From positions 62,001-126,000 of the forward strand of contig CAUWAG010000020.1 of NCBI GenBank assembly GCA_963556695.1: a stretch of DNA of 64,000 nt. Reading direction: 5' to 3'. Of this stretch, positions 11,680 to 22,690 are shown in pieces. The DNA comes from Anthostomella pinea. Lineage: Eukaryota; Ascomycota; Sordariomycetes; Xylariales; Xylariaceae. Under the pieces are notes generated by a model. The model saw only the letters and a list, made by a program, of their open reading frames with translations, was not told the origin of the DNA and did not search any database. The position numbers and the translations under genes are program-made. Numbering within the stretch: position 1 is the stretch's first letter; each line of letters begins with the position of its first letter.

Positions 11680-12663
11680 AGTCGAAGGCCGTGGAAGTGT
11701 GCGATTTATGATTCGGCGACAGTGACGGCGACAGCGACGGCGACGGCGAGGTTCGCGTCCAGCAGGGCGGACAGTGACAGGAGGAATCTGCGACAAGGCG
11801 TTGGGCGATGGTAATTGGTGACTGGTGACCAAGCTTGGTTCCTCGACCTGCAGATGCGCACCTGTCAATGGTGTGGTGTCTGCCTTGATTGCAGACAGAC
11901 GAGGTACCTCAGAGGACAGGTGTGAATGCGCGCAGTCGGCGATTCAAGCTCGAGTGTCGCGTAGCAGTTTAGTGCCGACGCCCTGTCAAATGTTGAATTT
12001 GGAGATGCGAGATGGAGAATGAATGGAGAATGAAGAGTGGAGAATGGACAATGAGCCGTGCGAAGGAGCCCCACTGGATAGGTACAGGTATCGAGTGCAC
12101 ATACCACGTTAAAAATCACTAGATGAACCCACACAGTGTTAACACACAGTGCTAACAGTGTATCTGATCGACCTTCCCCCCCTTTTCTTCCACAATGTCA
12201 AAGAATCAACCACCCCGACTGCCATACTCTCTAGTCAGCCATAGCCTGCCATTCATGGACACCAAGAAGCGTTGCAATCGATTTTCTATCTAGTGTTTCT
12301 GCTTGTTGGCCTGCACATCTGAGCCTCTGCGCCTCTGCGCCTCTGCGTTGTCGCTGCTCTACTTATCGCACCAGGTAGAGTATCAATGACACATGGGGAT
12401 TTTGAGAGAATGCTGGATGAGGCATCTTTGGATGCATCACAAGCCATCCATACATACATGAGCCCGAGCAACCTCTTGTGAACCGCCGCCTGCATTGCCC
12501 ACGGGTTTCTGACACAATGCGAAGAACCGCGATCCAGATCCTGCCCATTCAAACCATCATCTTCATCATCATACCCGACAGATCATCCAGACCCCAATGA
12601 CCAACGGCCCCCATGATCCCTGTTCCATCTAGCCTAGCAGACACACACGGGTGCCGGCGCCTT
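11680..12663. other. intergenic with low-complexity stretches
   Basis: RSC7 promoter side followed by the 3' side of the secreted-protein gene. It contains a CGGCGACAGCGAC-type triplet-rich stretch (about 11715-11750), a purine-rich stretch with repeated GGAGAATGA (about 12000-12050), and the octamer repeat listed separately. No gene recognised. Confidence 0.5.
12323..12346. repeat. tandem octamer GCCTCTGC x3
   Basis: Three perfect head-to-tail copies of GCCTCTGC, in intergenic DNA. Confidence 0.8.
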
Positions 12664-12967
12664 CTAGGTAGCGACACAGCGGCACTGGTCGGGGCCGCAG
12701 TGAAGGAGGTCCTCGGTGTACAGCGCGCCGTCACTGTTGCAGCAGCTCTTCTTGCTTCGAGCGCAGAAATTCGTGACGGGGGGTTGCTCGCAGTCGAGGC
12801 TGTATTGCGCATCCGGGGTGCAGGGGTAGACTGCGGTGTCCTGATCAGGCACGGCGTAGGTGTGGGCGATGGCAATGGCGCCGAGAAGGGCCAGGATGGC
12901 GAAGGACTGGGTATATAAATTGATTAGTTATTGATGCACTGCGCAATATCAGGGGGCTTGCCTTCAT
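12664..12967 (-). CDS. small secreted cysteine-rich protein (82 aa)
   Basis: Two-exon gene. Exon 1 is only six bases (ATG AAG, 12967-12962). The intron (12961-12907, 55 bp) begins GCAAGC, contains ATAACTAATC as a branch point and ends CCCAG, so it is a GC-AG intron. Joining ATG AAG to TCC gives a classic signal peptide, MKSFAILALLGAIAIAHTYA, cleaved before VPDQDTAVYPC. No GT donor in the first exon gives a working frame, which supports the GC donor. The mature part is about 62 residues with eight Cys (pattern C-C-C-CC-C-C-C), ending CRCVAT, which fits four disulfides. The family is not recognised; effector-like or antimicrobial-like small secreted proteins have this form. Secretion is inferred from the signal peptide. 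Confidence 0.7.
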
Positions 12968-14215
12968 TTTGGTTGCGATTGTGCTTCTCTTGCTCGGTCT
13001 TGAGGTGGATAGGTGGTGGTTTCGATACTGAGTACGAAGGCACGCGTGGTTGAGTGATATTGTGACTGCCGGTGACGTGCAACGAGATTGAGGCATGTAC
13101 GTCCATTTTGAAGGAGTAACGTCAAGGCTTAGGCGGAAGGCCCGTTGACAGAGGTACCCAACGCAGCCGAGCACTGCTGTGCGTAAGGTACCTACGATAC
13201 CCCTCGCGTTGCCTGGCAACTTTTCCCAACACACACGACACGTGGTTATGTCCAACACGGGAACAACGAGTCACATCGAGCAATCGAGTAACATCACAGA
13301 TCACATTTTGTATTATTTCGATCCGCCCACGTCGAGCAGGCAGCCGCTGTCACCTTACGTTTCGTTATTCTTCGACGACAACCTGACGGCGCCAGACCCA
13401 CCACTGGGTTTAATAATAAATCGCTGCGTACAGCACTTGCGATACGGACGGGAAATACGCCAGAGCGGGCTTGGAGTTGGAGCTGTGCGCGGCACCACGC
13501 GGTCTTCGTCGTTATCATACTCCGCTACCAGGGCGCTCACAATGGTATCCTCAACGCTTTTCCGCGCCGGCAGCGCATCCAAAAGGGGTACCTTGTCCTG
13601 CGGATCTTGAAGTTGTGGCACCGGCGGATAAAGACTCGCGGTCCCGACGGGATGAATTTGTCTATTATCCCAGGGGGTAAGGAATATTTCCCGCGACATG
13701 CATTCGTCTCGTTCATCCTTGCTAACGAGTTAGGCGTGGCGCCGCCGGGGACTACTTGCGTCCCAGAGCTGGAGCAGCAGTGCCAAGTGAGTCCTCATCC
13801 AGTATTTCTCCGAGACGAGATCGCTGACGTTTCATCCAGATAGAACATTGAAGTCGTCGCGCACTAAGATTTCAATTCGAGCTACACTTCATGAATCCTT
13901 GGGAGTCTCCGTACACCCCAGTGCACTGATGATGGGAGTGGCTTTCAGTGTGACCATCCCAGGTACCCTGGGCTCTTCGTATGATGTAGGAGGAAAGTGT
14001 TTCGTTCAATCGTACTGGCGGTCGGACAGCAATTCACAGATTTACGAAAGCTGCCTTAGTTTGTACGTAGAGTAGTTGTGTCTAGCATGGGGCTGACTCA
14101 ATTTGTCTGCAGCATATAGTCATCTGATACATTACTATATATATATAATATGTGTTGAAATATGCCCCCGGAGATGATAAACGGAGTACAGGACGTCAGG
14201 CTGTGAACAGCTGCG
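12968..14215. other. intergenic, one weak spliced-frame candidate
   Basis: Mostly featureless. On the plus strand a frame at about 13607-13782 ends PELEQQCQ exactly before a well-formed 54-bp intron candidate (GTGAGT donor, GCTGAC branch, ATCCAG acceptor near 13839). The next exon would stop after IEH. The minus-strand frame 13355-13699 (about 114 codons) is an equally unsupported alternative. I do not call either a gene. Confidence 0.3.
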
Positions 14216-15405
14216 TTACAGTTCTTGGACTTTGATCACCACTTTACCACGCGCCCTCCGGCTCAACAGTCTTTCATACGCCTGTGATATATCAGTGACC
14301 AGTACTCACAGGGATACGAAGCAACTCACCGCCGTTACATCATCCATATCGAAAACCGAATCGATCTTGCGTTGCACCTTTCCAGCTTCGACCATAGAAT
14401 GAACCACCTTCAGGGACGTTCCAACACGCTCCTCGCCGCTCAGGAACTCCCATGCCCGTGGTGTTCCGCCGAGGATTTTGGGCCACAATCTGTTTGATAG
14501 CGGCGGGCGGACAGATAGAAACACGTTGTACAAGGTGAGCTCGTCGCCCAAATAGGTCCCAATGCACAGAAACGGCTTTTCAGGAGCCAAGTACTGTGGT
14601 GAACGGTGGTAGAGTGGCTGGGATTGTCCGACCGTATCGACGACTGCGTCAAAAGGCCGCGCAGAGTAAACATCCACAAGGTGGTCGGGAAGGGACACGG
14701 CTGTATAGTCGATCGTCTGAATGACATTAGGACGTGATGCTGACCGGTGGAGCATGAAACCACATGCAGGAGACTTACCTCATCAGCCCCAACGCTCTTC
14801 ACGAGCTTCATCGTGTTGGGTGAGCAGGTTGCGACCACCTTGCCGTGCTCACCGACGATATCCCCAGCCATCTAGACCAATACCAAGCCCGTACCACCGC
14901 TTCCACCATTGATGAAGACGTGGTCACCGCTCTTCAAGCCACTCTTCTCCAGGAGAGAAACAGCTGTCATGAACACATTACCGAGACCGCTGGCGGCTTC
15001 GAACGACATGGATCTGGGCTTGGGGCGTAGGTGATCCCTCGCCACCACCACATACTCAGCCAGAGCGCCACTCCCGAGTTTGACGCCCTCAGAAGGTGTC
15101 ACCATCCCGAAGACATCGTCGCCCAACACGAAGTCTGATTCAGCGTCTTTGCCCAGCTTTTCGCTACGTCCAGAGAAGTCAAATTCTGGAACGGAAGGTT
15201 TCACTCGCACGAAAGAAGGGACCGCCCACATCATTCTGTATCCAAAGGGATTCAGTGCGGCATGGGAGACCTTGACCAAGACTTCGTTCGGCTTGAGATC
15301 CGTACGCACGGGCAGGTGGTCGGCTTTCAGAGCCTCCTGGGGAGTGCCGCGGCGGGAAATAGTCCATGCCTTCATGGACTTGGGAGTTGGTGATAAGGTA
15401 GGCAT
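14216..15405 (-). pseudogene. medium-chain NAD(P)-dependent reductase (zinc-less ADH/quinone reductase type), one nonsense codon
   Basis: MDR superfamily oxidoreductase. The ATG at 15405 (or ATG 15375) gives MKAWTISRRGTPQEALK, NEVLVKVSHAALNPFGYRMM, VPEFDFSGR, ALAEYVVVARDHL and the nucleotide-binding loop FINGGSGGTGLVLV. The next codon is TAG (14874-14872), where relatives have Gln. The frame then continues without loss: MAGDIVGEHGKVVATCSPNT and LVKSVGADE. Two clean introns follow (GTAAGT donor after GADE; GTGAGT donor after DDVTA). The last exon, 14281-14216, encodes AYERLLSRRARGKVVIKVQEL. There are no zinc ligands of the ADH catalytic type, so a quinone oxidoreductase/RTN4IP1-like enzyme is likely. 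The single TAG is compatible with one C-to-T change in CAG. Everything else is intact, so loss is recent or the base is an error. Confidence 0.8.
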
Positions 15406-15928
15406 CTGGGCTCGATGTCATCGACGTTGAAGGGCATTTGGGCTTTGAAGAAGTGAAAGATAGGATACAAGGTGCTGTAATGTTCGGCTCGACACATGAG
15501 TCCGGACTCCGGAATTGAGCATGTTCCTCTCCCGCATACCCCTTAGACTGACTGACATATGCATCATAGGTTTGCTTCTTGCCGAATTTGGACCTCGGAT
15601 GACGCCGAGGCGTCCCTCCGGGGTCGACAAGGTAAGCTCGCTCGCTCGATTTAGGTACCTGTTTGCGCGCGGCTGTCTTGTCTTACGGTACCCCATAAAG
15701 CCCGACGACACGTGTGCGGGGATAGGGGCAAAGGCAAGGTTCAATGTTACATGTAGTCAGCACAGCCTCACATGGTAGGTTAGTAGACGAAGCCTGACTT
15801 CCTCCCATGTAATCCATGTCAGCTTCACTCGCACACAACACTGCCTTATACCAACACCTGACTACCAAACTTACCTCCTAGCTCGATACCGTCGCTGGAT
15901 AACCTAGTGGACCTCGAGTGTTGTCCCA
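15406..15928. other. intergenic, divergent promoters
   Basis: Shared upstream region of the reductase (minus) and the 2EXR gene (plus). No specific site recognised. Confidence 0.5.
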
Positions 15929-16942
15929 ATGCAGGTATCAAGTTTGCCACAGTCGCAGGCCATGGCGGGGTCTGCGGCGTCATTTGACCGCTTTCCCGAT
16001 CTGCCACCGGAGCTGAGGATCAAGATCTGGAAGCAGCATTTCAATGACAACCATGGGACACAGATCCATATCTTCCACTCGGCGCCGTCTGGTCCTAGCG
16101 AGGGTTTCCATCACGGGGAGGCATATCCATCATGCCCACAGTATATCGGGCTCGATGCCGAGACCAACTCAGCAGGCTGTCATGTTCTTGGGTCGGCAAT
16201 GGCTTCTTCGGAGGCACTCGCGATGTTCCAAGAAATCTTCGAGATCGGCAATATGGAATGCTTCCGGTCCAATGACGGAGACGTGGACCACCATCTCCTC
16301 TATAGGCTCTTCAGACGGCATACCGATGAGCACTATTCCATTTTCAGCGGATCGCCCGACCAAGTTCTTCGTTCCATCTTCGAGGCCATGCTGTCGGAAG
16401 ACTTGCGCAGAGCGAGGACGCACTTCGCTATGAACCGTGAACGAGACCTCATCTACATCATCGACGACGAAGTCAGCATCATTTTGACCAAACTCTGTGA
16501 GGCTCCGTGGATGCACAGGGCCAAGCGGGTTGCTTTCCTGATACGGAACTTCCAGACACCGCCAGCAGATCGACTGTCCCGTTGGGTCAAGTGGCACAGT
16601 CTGATCACCAACCCACCCCCTAACGTGCGACAGCTTTTGGAGGGACCGCATATCGAGGAGATCCTGCTCGTCGTGGTTCCAATGATCACCGAGTCACAGG
16701 CGCGAGAACAACAGCCCGACGATTATGGGTTTGCGGAGTTCCGCTACGGGGAGGTCCCGCTGGAAATGTTGACTGCTGAGGACCAAGCCGTCGTGGAAAA
16801 TCATTCAAGATCGATCGCCATGAGATTCCAGGAGTACATGCCAAACCTGCGAGGCGAGAACAAGATCCGTTGCGTGATGGATGTTAGCTGCGACCGTGCA
16901 AATCGCAGCAAGTACTCACGACATCCCAGACAGCGGCGATGA
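15929..16942 (+). CDS. 2EXR domain protein
   Basis: Single-exon gene of 337 codons from the ATG at 15929 (a second ATG at 15962 is possible). The N-terminus carries the fungal 2EXR signature FDRFPDLPPELRIKIWKQHF. Conserved-looking segments follow: YIIDDEVSIILTKLCEAPWM, HRAKRVAFLIRNFQTPPADR and IEEILLVVVPMITE. These correspond to the part of 2EXR proteins where the fate of a locus or village of beta strands is described only by homology. The biochemical role of 2EXR proteins is unknown; they are expanded in Pezizomycotina. A second member at 49583-50359 is interrupted. The last 20 residues (after VMDVSCDRANRS) look unlike the family and may belong to an unspliced 3' part. No membrane segment or signal peptide. 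Confidence 0.7.
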   Translation: MQVSSLPQSQAMAGSAASFDRFPDLPPELRIKIWKQHFNDNHGTQIHIFHSAPSGPSEGFHHGEAYPSCPQYIGLDAETNSAGCHVLGSAMASSEALAMFQEIFEIGNMECFRSNDGDVDHHLLYRLFRRHTDEHYSIFSGSPDQVLRSIFEAMLSEDLRRARTHFAMNRERDLIYIIDDEVSIILTKLCEAPWMHRAKRVAFLIRNFQTPPADRLSRWVKWHSLITNPPPNVRQLLEGPHIEEILLVVVPMITESQAREQQPDDYGFAEFRYGEVPLEMLTAEDQAVVENHSRSIAMRFQEYMPNLRGENKIRCVMDVSCDRANRSKYSRHPRQRR

Positions 16943-17124
16943 CTTGCGCATATCTCATGTTCGATATCACGAGCAACTGAGCAGGACGTGGTCAGCCTCT
17001 TGTACACGGTGCACACAGCTCAAAGTACGAAGCACGAGTTCCAGCTTCATGGTTCTTGGAGCCATTCGGTCTAGAAGAGCTACTGAGGTAGATATGCGGT
17101 ACACATAATCACCTGGCACTGACT

Positions 17125-18176
17125 CTACGCCTTGAAGCCTTCGGTCTCAAGCTGCTTCCACAGTTTCTCCTCTTCCACTAACAGCGTCGGCACGCCCACA
17201 CCACTGGCTGCTGGATACAACAGGTGGACGGGCACTTCACGAACGCTAGGCTTGGAGTCTTGCGCAGTGCCCAAGTCCATCACCTCGACGATCTGTCCAT
17301 CGCCATACTTGTCGTTCTCGCACATATTGAGCATGACGTCGGCAACAAAGTCGGATCTCACTGCAGGATCGTTGTTGGTAAGCTTGGACTTGCAGTGCTC
17401 TTGGTCCCACAAGGGAGTCTGTCACAGGTCGTTCACGTCAGCGTCTGCGCTTCTGAAGTACATACGAGACAAGGCACTCACCCTGCAAGCACCGGGCGCG
17501 ACGCACGCCACCCGGATGCCTAGTCGCTTGTGCAGCGGCGCCAAGCTCATAACGAAGCCATGGAGACCAGCCTTGCTCGAGTAGTAATACGGAGTACCGA
17601 CAGTGGCAGTGTAGCCAGCGATGCTGCCCACGAACAACAGGTTACCCGGGAGCTTCTTGGTGGTCCAATAGCTGATGGCCAGCTGTGACAGCCGGATAGG
17701 GTGAATAAGATTGATGCCAAAGGTGGCGTAGGTACCAGCCTCGCTGTCAACGAGGTCCTTGGAGGGCCCGCCTTCCACACCAGGAGGGCACCAAAAGGAA
17801 CTCTCGAGCGGTTCGTAGACGCCAGCGCCGGGGACGACGATGTCAACTTGGGGAAAGGTTGACACGGCCGTATTCCATAGTGACGACAGCTGTGGCCAAG
17901 ACTTCACATCCGTCTTATGGAAGAGCAGCGAAGCCTTGCCAGGAGCCGCAGGAGGATGCGGGTATGCCTTGGCCACCTCTTCAGCTGCCGGTCGCAAGGC
18001 GAGGTCACCGACAATGACTGAGCAGCCCTTGACGAGCAGCAGTTTAATGAAATCAAGGCAGATACCTGCGATGCATGTCAGACATGCATGAGGGGGGATC
18101 GTTGCGCCAGATCTCGCTTACCGGAGCCGCCCCCAGTGACAACGGCATATTTGCCGGAGACGTCGTAAGGAGCCAT
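17125..18176 (-). CDS. short-chain dehydrogenase/reductase (15-hydroxyprostaglandin dehydrogenase-like)
   Basis: Classical SDR with an NAD(P)-binding Rossmann fold, predicted 310 residues in three exons (18176-18122, 18065-17482, 17418-17125). All phases and GT-AG sites agree. Motifs: cofactor loop VVTGGGSGI spanning intron 1, acidic VIVGDLA after beta 2 (Asp suggests NAD preference), KTDVKSW, VPGAGVY in place of NNAG, the catalytic stretch GSIAGYTATVGTPYYYSSKAG with the YxxxK pair, and VAPGACRTPLW. The C-terminal region GDGQIVEVMDLG and LLYPAASGVGVP is like fungal 15-PGDH-type proteins. The substrate is unknown. It is convergent with the 2EXR gene, 182 bp apart. Unlike the neighbouring P450 and MDR genes it shows no lesion. 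Confidence 0.88.
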
Positions 18177-19854
18177 CTCAGATTTGAATACGTCGGAAGC
18201 TGGAAGCACGACAGATACTCAGACAGTCAGGGACCTGCACGGTTGGCATCTACCTAATACATATACCTGGTCAGACCCCTCTTCACAACGTTAGAATCCA
18301 AGGCCCAAAGGCCCCAGAATTATACCATGCCCCAGCGACTACCGGCTGTGCTGTCCCCTCTCGCACGACACCCGGAGCAATATGCGGATACTTGTCGGGC
18401 AGTCGGGACAGACCGCTGGCACCGCTGGCACCGAGGCGCCCATCGACGAGCAGGCCGACACGTTGGTCTCATCATTGATCAATGCAGGGAGGCAGGGTAT
18501 TAACAATTCACTCGAGTCATGAGTACTACTCGTGCAATATTCAACTGAGTAGAGTGATTTTATATCCTGCCTGCCTGCATCAGTGGCGACTTGGGGCATT
18601 CGTCTGAGATAAAGCGTTGGTGGATATCGGGTGGACTCGATCAAGATTGCAGTGTGTTGGCTGTGTGAGCATCGTCGACATGATCACCCGAGGCCAACAA
18701 GTCTCAACCACTCACAAGAGGTTAGAGCCCAGGATGGATATATCCATCCAGGATCATCGTGTAGGCCACTACCGTGCCGCGTGCTAGGGCAGCAGTCGGC
18801 AATTTTACGCGATAGACAGCAGGGTCTAAATCCTTCCGACAATGCAATGACACGGCCTTGGTGCACAATAGTAGATACCCCCTATTGCGACACCGACAGT
18901 TTGACGTTGAAGCCATACCGCTAAGAAGAGGCATCGCGGCATCATCAGCTGCTTTAACGAGACGGCGTCAAGATCATCAATACCAACAATGTCCACCTGT
19001 TAAGAAGATCATAAAAACGGACAGTTGTTGGGCTTCACAGCAGGATGTCTAGTGTGCATGAACGCATACATTGATGCTCCTCACCCATAAAAGCCACCAA
19101 TAGTCCATGACACGATCTTGCTGTGCGCTGATCTGTTCCAGACTCTCCAGACTCCAGGAAAATGCTGGCTGCTCCGGCATGGAGACCGCTGCTTCCAAGT
19201 TCCCGCAGTCACAACTCGTTCGATAAATTCGGGGCGCCGGTCCCGACTCTCACTCTTCGCTTTGCTGACTCTGCCTTGAGACCAAAGGGGACGACCCAGT
19301 CCACTGGGATGCGCTACTGACAGGTAGACCCACCCCGTCGCTCCTGGTTTATGCAACGGCGCCATCTGGGCATCTGGGGCTGCGGAGCCCGGGTGTCACA
19401 GGTTACAGTCCGAGTGGACAACTCCATCTGTTGCGTCCAAAGAAAACCCAATGTCCCAGTGTCTGGCTTGGGGGCACCCGGGGGTATGGGCCCGTGGCGA
19501 GGCTTCCGGTACAGAACTCAGGAACCCTCATCAAACAGGGCGAGGGCTGAACCTTGGGAGTCCCGACTCCCTACCATGAGAGCATGAACGGCTCGTCAGT
19601 GACGACTGGCTCACCAGTTCCCGCGAGTAGCTGTCAAGACAACAACTTCAGTTCGGCAATGAACTACAACAAACGACTTCCTCAAGGCAACTTTCACCGC
19701 CGCCTCTCTTCTGAACCTCTATATGCTTACCTTTCCCGCTGTTCGCTTGTGGGAGTCTGGAGCTGGAAGACTAGTGTGTCGTCAGTCGTCAGATCTTGGT
19801 GCCCGCCCGATCCATTCTTTGTTTCATCGCGCGTAAGGCGCCTCTGCGTGCGAG
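18177..19854. other. intergenic, promoter side of SDR and PTH11-like genes
   Basis: About 1.7 kb with a divergent arrangement on both sides. A short imperfect repeat GACCGCTGGCACCGCTGGCACC lies near 18412-18432. No coding signal recognised. Confidence 0.5.
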
Positions 19855-21238
19855 ATGGCAGCCGCTCCGAGCGCAAGGTCTGTGAAGCCAGAGGGGCTCG
19901 CAGCGGCCATACTTGCGCTCACAATAGCCTTCTTCGTACTGTCTACTTTTACCGTTATCCTGCGGACGACCGTCAGGGTGGCGCACCGTTGTTTCGGTGT
20001 CGACGATGGACTTATGTTGGCGGGACTGGTATGTTTCCAGAAAGATGGTATTCGTGAGTGTGACTGACTTGGTAATAAGATGCTATTCATGGTGGACTGC
20101 GGCGTCGTGTCGTACGACACCTTCGTCGGCCTGGGCACACCAGATGCGAAGCTCAACGCCTTCATGTCTAGCGAGGGCATCAAATATGTCGTCTTCTGGC
20201 AGGTGTTTTACGTGACGTCGCTTTGCTGCATCAAGAATGCAATCTGCACGACGCTCCTGCGCATCGCCGTCCAGAAAGTTCACCGTATCCTGGTCTGGAG
20301 CATCATCGTTATCAGCATCATCACGTCGTTGATCGGCTTCGTTGGCGTCTTGACGACGTGCAAGCCCGTGGCTGCCAACTGGGACCCGAGTCTTGGCACT
20401 TGCGTCAGCACCGACGTGATCACGAACCTCAGTTACCTCGTTTCGGCCTCGTCTATCCTGACGGACTGGTCATGTGCCATTCTCCCCATCTTCATCTTGT
20501 GGAAGACGCACATGCAGACGTCGATGAAGGTCTCTGTGGGCTTGATTCTGGGGCTGGGCGCCATGTAAGTCGTTCCATAAGGACTAGGACGCTGTGTAGG
20601 CTTTGAATACTGACAGAAGCACAAGCGCCTCTGTCTCGACCATCATTCGCATGCCGTATCTGAGATTTTACAAGGATCCCAATGAATACCTCTGTAAGTC
20701 TCCAGCCTAGACGAGGAAGAAGTCCTCACTGAACACAGTCAACTAACCACCACGCACCACAGTCCACATGGGCAACGTGATCCTCTGGTCCATCTTCGAA
20801 TGCGGCGTCGGCCTCATCGCCGGCTCCCTCCCCATGCTGCGCAGCCTCTTCAAGCGCTGGCTGGGCACCGACTCGCAAGCGGGCGACGGCTCCGCCCCGC
20901 TGCCACCGCTCTCGTTCGCCACGTTCGGCGGCACGCCTGGCATGCCCAGCGGCCGCGACTACAAGAGCAGCAACAAAAGGAGCGGCAAGAGCAGCGCGGC
21001 GTCGATGCGGCGCTTCCAGAACCCGACCAACAAGGGCCACTCGCTGGCGACGGTGCACGGCGGGCCGCGCCGCCGCACCGACAGCGGCGAGTGGGAGCCG
21101 CTCGACGACACCAGCAGCCGCCAAAACTACATCATGGAACACCACACAGTGCGCGTCGAGTTCGAGATGAAAGACATGGTCGACAGCCCAAGAGCCCTGC
21201 GCCGGACGGACTCGACTGAAGAGCTGAGAAAGAGCTGA
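19855..21238 (+). CDS. PTH11-like / rhodopsin-domain integral membrane protein
   Basis: Predicted 403-residue fungal membrane protein of the PTH11-like receptor group. Four exons (19855-20028, 20080-20564, 20617-20693, 20763-21238) in consistent phase. It shows repeated hydrophobic helices: EGLAAAILALTIAFFVLSTF, FGVDDGLMLAGL, YVVFWQVFYVTSLCCIKNAI, ILVWSIIVISIITSLIGFVG, DVITNLSYLVSASSILTDWS and VILWSIFECGVGLIAGSLPM. This gives roughly seven segments. Family hallmarks are the DDGLML after helix 2, the CKPVAANWD loop, the DW in helix 6 and the ECGVGLIAGSLPML end. The cytoplasmic tail of about 130 residues is rich in Ser, Arg and Asp. It lacks a CFEM domain. The ligand is unknown; such receptors are proposed to sense surface or plant cues. 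No lesion. Confidence 0.82.
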
Positions 21239-22690
21239 GACGGACTCGGCCGAGCAGCTGAAGGCGGCAAACGAGCTTGTAACGAATTATGTGGAAAAAC
21301 TCATGTGTGGGAATATAAAGTTTAGGCTACTCTGAAGCGCTATGTAGGATCTATGGGATGGAAGCGGCATATACCCCGAATCGGCTGGGTTTGAGCCACG
21401 CCGTGGGCATGCCTAGGTATCGGGCAGGCATGACTTTGGGGCGGCTCGCTGCTGTATATACACATGGAGTAGGAGCTAGATACATTGAACGATAGCGATC
21501 CTGTCCTCTTGCTTGTTACCCACGAGATACAGATGCTATGCTGGCTGTGCTGCATGTCAGCTCTGATGCACACGGTGTATGGCACTACTCGCTGACGGAC
21601 TGGCTGCTGGCACGAGAGACAGGCAAAGGGGGCTCGAGACCGTTGGCCGCACCAGTTGGATTATTTCCCTGCCGGGACATCTGACTACCAGAAACAAGCA
21701 GCAACCAAATGAACACACAAGGCAAAAGAGATGTCATGGACATTGTTGATTGATTTTGCTTGTCACTACTATACAATATATAATATAAGCCTCTGGAGAG
21801 CATTGGAAAAAGGCAACGCTCCGTGGTATAGAGTGATCAGGCACACTGAAGGATTCGCGGGATTGTGGAAGTAGGAGTGTGAGCGGAAGCCATTGTGGTT
21901 CGGAGTGCTCACCTTGAGCGCGGAGTGAAGGGCAGCAACTTGAACTTGTCACTGTCCAGTCCGGCAGACACGTCACGCAACATCAACACGGCATTTCATG
22001 GATGCAGTTTATTGCATCTACGACCAAAGCCAACGGATCGTAAACGTAGACCGTGAATCACTCCCCCATGAAGGCGTACTCCACCCACTATACCGCGGCA
22101 ATCTGTGGCGCGGCGCCGTAGAATATCGCAGTTTATATCAAGATCAGACGCAAGCACCAACTCAAACCCCCCTTGCTCTGCAATTGATCAACCTCGTGTT
22201 ATTGGTCAATAATCGTCGAAGCAGGATCGTTCGTAGAACTAGGTGCAATGGACACGACCTAGGATGCAGTAGGAGAAGCTCCGTATTCCAAGAGCGGCAA
22301 GGATGCATGTAACGCAGAAGGTGGAAAGTCGGTCATCCGTCAGGGACGGACGAAATAGACGACAAGGCCAGTGGAATCACCCACATGGCAGCGTGCTGTC
22401 GTTTATCTGAGGAGTGTTCGCAGAGGTGAAGAGGTGAATCCGTGCAAACAGATACCAAGCCAGGACATATCCTCACGTCGAGGCAGAGTCCCCACGAGTC
22501 CCGAGGCGTGATCGTACAACCGCGCTGGACAGAACATAAAGGTGCCAGTTGATCATTCCTTTCCCCTCAGATACGTTTGTGCGGGTTATTATGACGTGTC
22601 GTCCAGTGCATAGGAGCTTCGTCTGTGCTATCATCATTCCAGATGTTCTCCCGCTACTCTGGCTCAGACTTGGTAACTTCCTGCGGCTTC
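21239..22690. other. intergenic, convergent 3' ends
   Basis: Between the ends of the PTH11-like gene and TFIIB. Short AT-rich patches such as ATACAATATATAATATA near 21771 look like ordinary 3' sequence. No gene recognised. Confidence 0.5.

Noticed and set aside
6993..18176. P450, MDR reductase and SDR as a secondary-metabolite cluster
   Set aside because: There is no PKS, NRPS, terpene synthase or other backbone enzyme, RSC7 lies in between, and two of the three genes are broken.
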